Shown in pieces: positions 9,235 through 16,830 of a stretch of DNA of 21,959 nt (positions are counted from its first letter, which is position 1; each line of letters opens with the position of its first letter). Both the position numbers and the translations under genes were made by a program. The notes under the pieces are model-generated. The model had not been told where the DNA came from. It saw only the letters and a list, made by a program, of their open reading frames with translations, and made no database searches. The stretch is taken from positions 1 through 21,959 of the forward strand of contig MCGO01000385.1 of the NCBI GenBank assembly GCA_002104985.1, read 5' to 3'. Origin of the DNA: Rhizoclosmatium globosum. Its lineage: Eukaryota; Chytridiomycota; Chytridiomycetes; Chytridiales; Chytriomycetaceae.

Positions 9235-9602
9235 GTAAGTATAATTGTCAAAGTGTAAGTATAATCTTTTTTGAGAATCGAGTGGATATTTCAAGGTGTA
9301 AGTATAATTTTAAGAGTGTAAATATAATCTCATTTTTACATCGGTTGGGGGTCAAAGTGTAAGTATAATATTTTGATGAATCGATTGGGGTAGAAAATGT
9401 AAGTATAATTTTGCCAAAAGTTTTCTATAGGAAAAAAAAACTGAATAGACTAAATATGTAGTATAGTAATATGAAGGGCTTTGTCAAAAATTATACTTAC
9501 GTATACACCCCACGCGATTGGACCTAAAAATATACTTACATCAAGACCCCCACACGATTTTCAAAGCGAGAATTATATTTACTGGTCCCAAATTATACTT
9601 AC
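9235..9602. repeat. Convergent iteron array B (putative replication origin), iteron GTAAGTATAAT
   Basis: Forward iterons start at 9235, 9255, 9298, 9318 (GTAAATATAAT), 9359 and 9399. Inverted ones lie at 9490, 9529, 9572 and 9592. Steps are 20, 43, 20, 41, 40 on the left and 39, 43, 20 on the right. The second motif (AATCGnnTGGGG) sits between iterons, e.g. around 9380-9391 on the left, and is inverted on the right (CCCCACGCGATT around 9508-9519). The 80-bp core lies at 9410-9489. The array begins 124 bp after the natural stop of the copy B gene. Function inferred as for array A. Confidence 0.78.
9416..9475. promoter_or_regulatory. Conserved core of array B (box 1 and box 2)
   Basis: Box 1 AAAGTTTTCTATAGGAAAA (9417-9435) is identical to that of array A. 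Box 2 TATAGTAATATG is at 9462-9473. Sequence between the boxes is AT-rich but not conserved with A. Confidence 0.6.
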
Positions 9603-9791
9603 ATCTTGTCAGGGAGTTGTCCAGACTGGGTGGCAATCCCAATGTTGGAGTCAAGAGGCGCAGGTTTCTTCGTGAAGGGAACAACATGGGATAACCAAAA
9701 GAAACTTATTCATTTATTCATGAATTTTATTTCAACAAAGCTGTTTTTTACAATAACGATCGGTGGTTATGAAGTTATATATAGAAGATAT

Positions 9792-10127
9792 GTAAGTATA
9801 ATTGTCAAAGTGTAAGTATAATCATTTTCGAGAATCGAGTGGATGTTTCAAGGTGTAAGTATAATTTTAAGAGTGTAAATATAATCTCATTTTTATATCG
9901 GTTGGGGTCAAAGTGTAAGTATAATATTTTGATAAATCGATTGGGGTAGAAAATGTAAGTATAATTTTGCCAAAAGTTTTCTATAGGAAAAAAAAACTGA
10001 ATAGACTAAATATGTAGTGTGTAATATGAACACCCCACGCGATTGGACCTAAAATTATACTTACATCAAGACCCCCACACGATTTTCAAAGCGAGAATTA
10101 TAATAACAGGTCCCAAATTATACTTAC
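9792..10127. repeat. Iteron array B' (duplicate of array B, partly decayed)
   Basis: Forward iterons at 9792, 9812, 9855, 9875, 9915 and 9955 repeat the B spacing (20, 43, 20, 40, 40). Box 1 is intact from 9972. Box 2 is altered (TGTGTAATATGAA near 10017-10030), and ~30 bp including the first right-arm iteron have been lost. Inverted iterons remain at 10054, 10097 (degenerate) and 10117. Probably non-functional or weakened compared with array B. Confidence 0.75.
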
Positions 10128-10220
10128 ACGTTGACTGCAAGCGATGAGAGTCAGCCGCTCGAGAAGGATTGAGAAAGACCGCTGCACGAACGAGTACGCT
10201 GACTTATAATTGAATGCATT
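10128..10220. other. Spacer after array B' with a small gene-like scrap
   Basis: No gene. GCACGAACGAGTACGC at 10183-10198 matches the primase-helicase coding sequence near 8849, so a tiny rearranged piece of the gene may lie here. The rest shows nothing I can assign. Confidence 0.35.
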
Positions 10221-10262
10221 AAGGCCGAAGTACAAACACCGTTTTTATAATCCCGGCTCCGG
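10221..10262. repeat. Shared unit-end block, copy 2
   Basis: AAGGCCGAAGTACA to TTTATAATCCCGGCTCCGG, homologous to 5118-5159. Sequence similarity to unit 1 stops immediately after it because a truncated LINE begins at about 10263-10274. Confidence 0.65.
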
Positions 10263-10273
10263 TTTTTATTTTA

Positions 10274-11785
10274 TGGAAAGCCTTCACCACAGTCCTTATC
10301 CCGAAATCAAGCACCCCGCCAGCAAACCCGTCTCTCCTCGACTTCCGTCCCATTGGTCTTAGTAACATCCTCCGTCTCCTCTACGAAAAACATCTTCTTG
10401 TATATCTAAAACAGTTCACCTCCCTCCACCCTAGCCAACAGGGTTTCGTCAAAAATCGCTCAACTATCTGTAACCTGAATTGGGCCGCCAACACTTCCCA
10501 CCAGTCCACTCGAACACTCCTTCTCGACTTCCACAAAGTCTATGACACCGTTGACATCCACATCCTCCTCTTCAAACTTGAACAAAATATTCGCTCCACC
10601 GGTCACTGTCCCATTCTTCTACAACTCCTTGCAGCCATCCATCAACTCTTCTCCACCACTTTTACCAAAATCTGCATCAACTCCAAACTCTCTCGTACAA
10701 TCCGCCGCAGCCGTGGCCTCCCACAAGGCTCTACCTTAGCCCCACTTCTCTTCAACATCTTCATCAACGACCTTGCCCATCTCTTAGACAACACCCTTCC
10801 CCCCCACAGAGGCAACACTCCTACATCTCTCTTTGCCGACGATGTGGCCGTCAGAACAAACTCCAAAGAAAATCTCCAAATTGCCTTTACCGAAATCTCC
10901 CGCTGGTGCCAACAGAATCGTATGTCCCTCTCTCCAACTAAGTGCTTTACTATCAACTACTCTGGTCCCGCCCTCATCTACAACAACACTCGAATTGCAA
11001 ACACTAACTCTCACAAATACCTTGGTATCAACATTTCTACTTCAGGCCCCTTGTTCTATCAGTACTACACTGGCAAGATTCACCAAGCTCGTCAAACCTT
11101 CCAGAAACTCTCGAACTCGCCTTTCGCTCGCTTTTGGCATCCCCACCACCGCCGAAACATATTCTTCTCACTTATCCGTTCACGATGGGAATATGCCACT
11201 CCTCTCGCAATGGCTGTACTTACCCAACAGCAGCTCTCTTCTCTAGACTATCTTGGTACTACACTCATCAACTCTGTCTGCCAGTGGATCTTCAAGCCAT
11301 TTCAACAACACCTGCCTCTACCTGTGCCATCTCCACAAGTTCGCTACCTACTTGGAATCCAGACGTACCGCGATCGTGCCAACTACCTTGTCGCCCTTCT
11401 AGCCGCAAAGCCTCCAACACTCATCCCTACACTTTCACCCGATGCTTGTACTCTCACAACCTTTCTTCGACACTTGCCTCTTGTCAACCAAATTCGTACG
11501 TACTTCCATCAATCCGACGAACTTGACTTGAAAACCGCCATCAAACGATACTTCCGCGACCAAGAAATCCACTCGAACCAGCAACTTAAGCACATTATCT
11601 TCAAACCCTTTTCAGGAATGGCAAACGTTCTCAAACACTCTCAACTCACAGCTTCACAACAGTCTGCCCTTGTTCGTCACAACTTGTCTCTAGCCCACCG
11701 GCCAGACCCTCTTGTCACCAAAGCCCTAGCCAAGAACGATCTTGTATTTGCTTACCGCCGACTTGTATTTCTTCGCCAACTCTGA
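10274..11785 (+). pseudogene. LINE C reverse transcriptase, N-terminally truncated
   Basis: One frame is open from 10274 to the stop at 11785 without any ATG near the start, so this is a truncated coding remnant. RT signatures in order: DFRPIGLSN, QQGFVKNRST, DFHKVYDTVD (family consensus has Ala where Val stands), GLPQGSTLAPLLFNIFINDL and the catalytic FADDVAV at about 10832-10852. A ~300-residue C-terminal region follows with no RNase H or CCHC motif that I can see. The frame is undamaged apart from truncation, so the insertion is fairly recent. Confidence 0.85.
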
Positions 11786-11887
11786 ATACTCTTGAAACTC
11801 TAACTTCTTTCGACTCTTGCTTTTTCAATCTTATTCTAACCTAAACTCTGTTGGTATCCACGGAATAAAGAATGTTCAAAAAAAAAA
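10274..11887 (+). mobile_element. 5'-truncated LINE (non-LTR retrotransposon) C
   Basis: Begins inside a reverse transcriptase domain, directly after the shared unit-end block. It ends with AATAAA (11864-11869) and a 10-A tract (11878-11887). Lack of the 5' half is typical of incomplete target-primed reverse transcription. No clear target-site duplication could be identified by eye. The family differs from the minus-strand LINE next to it. Confidence 0.85.
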
Positions 11888-11890
11888 CAA

Positions 11891-11902
11891 ACCTAACCCT
11901 AA
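11891..11902. repeat. Telomere-like tract at the junction of the two LINEs
   Basis: CCTAACCCTAAC on the plus strand (GTTAGGGTTAGG on the minus strand) lies between the polyA of LINE C and the 3' end of the minus-strand LINE. It amounts to about two TTAGGG-type repeats. Confidence 0.6.
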
Positions 11903-12039
11903 CGGTTTCAATGGCAGTTTATTCACGCATGTTCAACCAATTCAATATAATTCATAACCCATAACTTCACTTCCAATCATGATCACACACACATCAACTC
12001 ATCCTGTCTAATATATCCAATACACATCCTCCCTGCAAC

Positions 12040-15000
12040 TCATCCTTCTCCTCCTACATCCCTGGGGCGGTTTGGTGGTCTCCCACGCGGTCTGTTTCTT
12101 TCTTGGGCCAGCCTGGCACTTCTTGCTGAGCGAATCATGGAAGCAGCAGATCTTGGCGGTGGCGGTGCAGCTGGTCTTGGTGGTAGCTCCTCGTTGTCAG
12201 ACTGGTCTTGGTTGGTCCAGTAGCCATCCTCTTGGCGTCTGCGCAGTCCTCGGCACTTGGTAAGAATCATCTTGATGGCAATCAGACAGCTGGAATAGGC
12301 AGTGGATTTACTTGGAGCAACAGAGCGGTACTTGTTCAGAACAGCATCGATACGAGTGTGTCTCCTGCAGAGTGGTGGTGGAACGTCTTCATGGAGAGTC
12401 TTGAGCAACAGGTCAGCACCAGAACATGTAGCAGCATGGGCCCTGGTAAGCATATCAGTACATTTTTTGCATTCTTCATGACAAGTCACTGCGCCTAGAG
12501 TCCACTGAAGTAAGAGCCACCGGTCTTCTCTTGAAATTCCAGATTTGGGCGGCAGAAAGGGCCTGACTCGATCAGGCATAGTAACTTCAATTGCATCCCC
12601 AACTCCTCCAGGCTTTGCGTCCGCCAAGTCCACAATTGCTTGCTTCTTCAGTTTCTGCTTTTCCAGGAGAGGCAGAGGTCGTGTTGCTTGGACTGCAAGA
12701 GGTGCACGTTGCAGTTGCGGGTGGGGCTTGTTGATTTCTGGATGGTTCCAGAGTGAGTTCTGCATGGCAAGCTTTGGGAGTGAATTCTTGTGAGGTGTTC
12801 TAGCAGGCTGAATAGCATAGTGAAAAACTTTAACAGCCAAGTTTCCTTCATCACCTGAGGAGTTGAGACGAGCAGCCCAATTCAAGTTCAGTATCTTTGC
12901 GCGATAAGACATGGGCTCTACTTGGAGTAACTTCATGAGAGCAACCTTGGAGGTGTTTCTTGGAGTCGATGTCAATGTTCGCAGTGCCATAGTTTGGACT
13001 CGCTCATAGTAGGTCAACAGATTGGCTGGCATGCCATGACCATAGAGAGCAAGACCATACTCCATGACAGGACGGATGAAAGCCTTGTAGATTCTGGCTG
13101 AAGCAGCAGGGGCCCAACCTCTGGCATTGAATCCAATGGGAGCAAGAGAAGCAATGACCTGTTTGGCTTTAGTAGTTCTTGCCAATACCATCTCTTTCCA
13201 GCAGATTCCTGAAGAGTTGAAGGGGACTCCAAGATACAATGCACTAGTCTCTGAAGGCAGATCCACTCCATACATCTTCAAGGCAACGTCTCTCCTGTTG
13301 ATTGGTGGCCCAAGTACAACACATTTCTGAGGTGCAAACTGCATGCCAACGTCCCTACTCCAGTCTTCGCAGGTCTTGAGCAACTTGGCCATGTCTCTTG
13401 TGTTTGATGCCACCAGAGAAGTGTCATCTGCAAACAACAACCGATTCACACGCACTCCATGGACTGCAATGGTGGGCATTTCTATGGCCTTGAGTCTTCT
13501 GCAGAGAGGATCAATGAAGAAGTTGAAGAGGATAGGTGAGAGGGTAGACCCTTGGAGTAAACCACGAGCATTGGGTATGGGAATACTCATCTTTCCAGCA
13601 ACAACCAGCATACTCTGATTCTTGTCAAACAGATCCTGAAGACGTTGAATGGCTGCAGCTGATACTCCAAAGTATGTCTCTAGCTCTTTCCAAAGAATGT
13701 CCCTGTCCACCATATCATATGCAGCCTTCAGGTCCAGCAACACTGCAAAAGCTTCCTTGGCACCAGCCAGGATTTCGTGCAATACCATGACTTGATCCAA
13801 GGTGGAACGGGAGGGGCGGAAACCAGCTTGAGTGTCATCTAACGTTGCTATGGCTAGGTGCACAAGTTCTGGCAGCAGGACACGTTCATAGAGGCGGCGT
13901 CCAGTGCAGGTGAGAGCAATCGGGCGGTGCATGGCAATGTCTGAAGGAGAGCCCTTGTTCTTGTATATTGGGACAATGGTGGCATTCCTCCATTCAGAAG
14001 GAATAGTAGATGTCTTGTGTACAAGAGTCAAGAATTTGGTGAACACTCTTACCATTGCTGAACCTCCATAGTAGATGAGCTCGGCAGGAATGTTGTCTGG
14101 TCCAGAGGCCTTTCCAAGTGGCAGTCTCTTCATGGTTGCTTCCACAGACTCTTCAGTAACCAGCTGGGCAGTACTTTTGAAGTTGAACAGTCGCGCAGGT
14201 TGTCCTCTGGGAATAACTTGACCAGTAGGTTGTCCACCAAAAGTAGAGACAAAGTGCTGTGCATGTGTGTCAATAGCATCAGGATCTAACTTACAGCCTG
14301 ACTTTGTCTGCCTTGCCCTCGCATTCTTGGTCATACGCAGAAATGAAGAGAAGTTCTGGGGTTCAGCAAGGTTATCCACAGCATCTTCAAACAGTTTGGT
14401 GCGACGTTGTTTCAAAGACACACGGTAGCTTCTTTGAGACTGGGTAAGGGCTTTGGATCTGGCTTCAATTTCGGCAGGAGTCAGGCTAGGACGTTCTGAA
14501 GTGATTGCATCTTGGAGTTCAGAAATGGCCTCAATAATTGCTTCTCTGGTGGCCTCCATTTCGTCTGTCCAAAAGTCTTCTGGCAGGCGATCATGAACAA
14601 CAAGAGTTCCAATAGTAGTTTCGGCAGCTTGTTCAATCCAAGACTTGATGGCATTCCAAGACTGATCAACATGGTGTTGAATATGATTAGCATTGGGTTG
14701 GGAGCTACCATTCATAACAAGAGACTCATCTGTCCCAGTGGGGGACACACTAAGCAAATTACTACTTGGGCCACCATTTGAGTGGCCCCCCACTGTACGC
14801 CCAGGCTCATGCCTGACAGATCCAGAAGCTTGACCTTGAGCTATGTGGGAGTTGCTGCTTGAAGAACTAGAAGAGCTGCTTCCTTGATTAAGACTATTGT
14901 TCATACTCTGAGTGTGATTAGAACCAAGTCTGGAACCACCAGAAACAAGAGACTCATCTGTCCCAGTGGGGGACACACTAAGCAAATTACTACTCGGGCC

Positions 15001-15870
15001 ACCATTTGAGTGGCCCCCCACTGTACGCCCAGGCTGTTGCCTGACAGAATCCAGAGAAGTTTGAATAGTTCTGAGAATAGTATCCACATTGACTGCAAGT
15101 TGATCCTTGTACTTTTGCTGCTGATCTAATCTAGACAATTTGTGAATATTCCATCGAGTAAATTGCTTGGTACTAGCATCAGGATTGACTCTGTCAGGTA
15201 TCTTGAAAGTGATGGGACAATGGTCAGAGCCTCCAAGAGATTCAAGTTCATGAACAGTGACAGACTCAACATCAAAGTTGGCCAAGACAATATCAGGGAT
15301 ACCACAACCTCCTCTGTTGAAGGAGGTCCATTTTCCAGAGATGGGTTTCTGAATAGACAACTGAGAATCCACAAGTTCTTCGAGTAATAATCGCCCTCGA
15401 GGATTGATAGCAGAATCCCCGGTAGCTTCACCAAGACGAGCATTCAGATCCCCAAATACAATAATTTGCTTCTGGAACCCATCAGAGAGTTCCTCCGCTT
15501 TTGCCAGAATTTCTTGAAGTTTTGCATCCGCACGTGAGGGAGCAATATAAGCAGCAAGAAGGATAATATCATTGACCAGGAGTGCAAGATAGCATTGGTC
15601 CTTGTCTTCATAGAGTACACGCATAGAGTTTGGTTCGATTGAAGGAGAGGCAAAGGCAAGTAGGCCTCCAGTGTTACGTGGGCCACCCGCAATCTGATTG
15701 AGGTTTTCAGTAATGAGGTTGGAGAGATAAGGTCTGAAAGGGACAGAAGATTGAGGAGATAACCAAGTTTCGAGTAAAAATGTAATACTAATTTGCTGTT
15801 GAGTGTTGAAGCGGCGGATTTCTTCAGCCTTTCCCGCCAGGCCATTCACATTTGCGCAGTGTATTAACAT
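12040..15870 (-). CDS. LINE M ORF2: AP endonuclease + reverse transcriptase + CCHC
   Basis: A 1276-residue intact ORF. AP-endonuclease motifs: ETW at 34-36, GDLNARLG with D141/N143, and SDHCPI with S215-D216-H217. A low-complexity linker at about 255-410 holds a Ser run and two copies of a module encoding GRTVGGHSNGG...SVSPTGTDESLV. The RT domain follows: RPIALTCTGRRLYERVL, LDLKAAYDMVDRD, GLLQGSTLSPILFNFFID and catalytic FADDTSLVAS near residue 812. A CCHC knuckle (CKKC...H...C) is at about 1135-1150, before a Pro/Arg-rich tail. Such proteins nick target DNA and copy LINE RNA by target-primed reverse transcription. ORF2's ATG overlaps the ORF1 stop (ATGTTAA, 15864-15870), suggesting translation by reinitiation. 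No lesion was seen, so this could be an active source element for ORF2 protein. Confidence 0.92.
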   Translation of the reverse strand: MLIHCANVNGLAGKAEEIRRFNTQQQISITFLLETWLSPQSSVPFRPYLSNLITENLNQIAGGPRNTGGLLAFASPSIEPNSMRVLYEDKDQCYLALLVNDIILLAAYIAPSRADAKLQEILAKAEELSDGFQKQIIVFGDLNARLGEATGDSAINPRGRLLLEELVDSQLSIQKPISGKWTSFNRGGCGIPDIVLANFDVESVTVHELESLGGSDHCPITFKIPDRVNPDASTKQFTRWNIHKLSRLDQQQKYKDQLAVNVDTILRTIQTSLDSVRQQPGRTVGGHSNGGPSSNLLSVSPTGTDESLVSGGSRLGSNHTQSMNNSLNQGSSSSSSSSSNSHIAQGQASGSVRHEPGRTVGGHSNGGPSSNLLSVSPTGTDESLVMNGSSQPNANHIQHHVDQSWNAIKSWIEQAAETTIGTLVVHDRLPEDFWTDEMEATREAIIEAISELQDAITSERPSLTPAEIEARSKALTQSQRSYRVSLKQRRTKLFEDAVDNLAEPQNFSSFLRMTKNARARQTKSGCKLDPDAIDTHAQHFVSTFGGQPTGQVIPRGQPARLFNFKSTAQLVTEESVEATMKRLPLGKASGPDNIPAELIYYGGSAMVRVFTKFLTLVHKTSTIPSEWRNATIVPIYKNKGSPSDIAMHRPIALTCTGRRLYERVLLPELVHLAIATLDDTQAGFRPSRSTLDQVMVLHEILAGAKEAFAVLLDLKAAYDMVDRDILWKELETYFGVSAAAIQRLQDLFDKNQSMLVVAGKMSIPIPNARGLLQGSTLSPILFNFFIDPLCRRLKAIEMPTIAVHGVRVNRLLFADDTSLVASNTRDMAKLLKTCEDWSRDVGMQFAPQKCVVLGPPINRRDVALKMYGVDLPSETSALYLGVPFNSSGICWKEMVLARTTKAKQVIASLAPIGFNARGWAPAASARIYKAFIRPVMEYGLALYGHGMPANLLTYYERVQTMALRTLTSTPRNTSKVALMKLLQVEPMSYRAKILNLNWAARLNSSGDEGNLAVKVFHYAIQPARTPHKNSLPKLAMQNSLWNHPEINKPHPQLQRAPLAVQATRPLPLLEKQKLKKQAIVDLADAKPGGVGDAIEVTMPDRVRPFLPPKSGISREDRWLLLQWTLGAVTCHEECKKCTDMLTRAHAATCSGADLLLKTLHEDVPPPLCRRHTRIDAVLNKYRSVAPSKSTAYSSCLIAIKMILTKCRGLRRRQEDGYWTNQDQSDNEELPPRPAAPPPPRSAASMIRSARSARLAQERNRPRGRPPNRPRDVGGEG
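14716..14820 (-). repeat. In-frame 105-bp duplication in LINE M ORF2, copy III
   Basis: 105 bp repeated at 14944-15048 with only a few mismatches; the 228-bp offset keeps the frame. Contains double-hairpin module III: TGTCCC (14731) pairs with GGGACA (14742), and GGCCAC (14769) with GTGGCC (14782). CAGTGGGGG (14736-14744) can pair instead with CCCCCACTG (14787-14795). Confidence 0.8.
14944..15048 (-). repeat. In-frame 105-bp duplication in LINE M ORF2, copy IV
   Basis: Sister of the copy at 14716-14820. Module IV: TGTCCC (14959) with GGGACA (14970), GGCCAC (14997) with GTGGCC (15010). The near-identity to copy III marks a recent duplication inside the linker between endonuclease and RT. Confidence 0.8.
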
Positions 15871-16563
15871 TTTGATGGTTGTTCTGTCTCCATGTCAACA
15901 TCCCCTTCAGCAACAGGTCCAGATCCAGGATCCAGAGGAGCAGGAGGGGGAGCAGGTTGGCTTTCATGATGGTAGTTAGCTTGATGTGCAGACTGTCTTC
16001 CAAGAGTGAGACTTGGATTCTTGGTGATTTCCCTCGCTTTCGTAAGCACTGCATCCTTGATGTCCTGTGACGCTCCATCCACAATAGTGTCTTGCAGATT
16101 GACTGTTCGAGCCATCAAGCAGAGGTGGGTGAGGCGGTTAACAATTGATGCCTTGCAGGCTTCATCAGATTGGCGTCCATGACTTGGCTTGGCAAATGGG
16201 TTGAAACTATCCAACACCTGGGCTCCAGAGTCCTTGAGCTGTTTAACTACTGTGTTGTATGCAATCTCAGTCACATAGAACTCCACAATAGCATTTCCAA
16301 TAGTTGAAGCCAATACTACAAACTTCCCGATTCCAAGAGCATTTGCAAGACTCTTGATCAACTTGTCTCTAGATTTACCGCGAATGTCACGCAATGGGCG
16401 AGTGTCATTAATACCAATGCGCACACACTTGAATTTCAATGGCTCAGAAGAGGTGCAAGCATTTGTTGCACAGCTCAGTTGCGGCGTTGGAGCATTTGCT
16501 TCTGAGAGAGAAGAGGGAGCTGTGACTTTGCTGCATGAGCATAAGAAAGAGGAGCATTATGGG

Positions 16564-16630
16564 TACTTATCGGTCCCTGAGGGGGACCATTGTTTAAAGA
16601 TGTTCTGGACCGCTGATGCGGTCCCCCTCG
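16564..16630 (-). repeat. Double-hairpin module I in LINE M ORF1
   Basis: Perfect hairpins GGTCCC/GGGACC (16572-16577 with 16583-16588) and GGACCGC/GCGGTCC (16607-16613 with 16618-16624). The ten bases GAGGGGGACC (16579-16588) are also fully complementary to GGTCCCCCTC (16620-16629), so two exclusive folds are possible. A frameshift of ORF1 lies in or near it. Confidence 0.7.
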
Positions 16631-16769
16631 TGCGCTTTTGGTCCTCCAAGAGAAGCTGGTGGCGCAGACTGGAAGAAGGATGGTGTTGCTGACTGAGACT
16701 GAGACTGGGATAGAGACTGAGACTGAGAGGCAAGAGGTGCATAAGTATTATGATGAAGAGAAGCCATAG

Positions 16770-16830
16770 TACTTATCGATCCCGTGGGGGGACCGACTTT
16801 AAAATCTTGGCCGCCAATGCGGCCCCCCTC
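16770..16830 (-). repeat. Double-hairpin module II in LINE M ORF1
   Basis: GATCCC (16778-16783) pairs with GGGACC (16789-16794) through one wobble, and GGCCGC (16809-16814) with GCGGCC (16819-16824). Same outer TACTTATCG and same order of elements as module I, with substitutions on both sides of each stem. Confidence 0.7.

Larger units (their letters stand above)
9030..10140. repeat. Tandem duplication of the gene 3' end plus iteron array B
   Basis: Two ~0.55-kb direct repeats start at 9030 and 9610 (CAGGG..GT.GTCCAGACTG). Both contain GGCAATCCCAATGTTGGAGT, the AACAACATGGGATAACC block and a complete iteron array. The second copy has a short deletion after CCAGACTG and cannot encode the C-terminus. 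The duplication doubles the putative origin. Confidence 0.85.

Noticed and set aside
4581..10127. CRISPR array
   Set aside because: Repeats are 10-11 bp, occur in both orientations about a core, and the spacers share a motif; host signals are eukaryotic.
10542..10739. Small plus-strand ORF inside LINE C
   Set aside because: Out of frame with the continuous reverse transcriptase frame that covers it.
14736..14795. Small hAT-like transposon with CAGTGGGGG/CCCCCACTG ends
   Set aside because: No 8-bp target duplication, and modules I and II conserve sequence outside these ends while changing the ends themselves.
14716..15048. Hammerhead or HDV-like ribozyme in the LINE modules
   Set aside because: GATAAGT/GATGAGT next to a hairpin resembles part of a hammerhead core, but no GAAA partner or cleavage triplet in the right place could be found.
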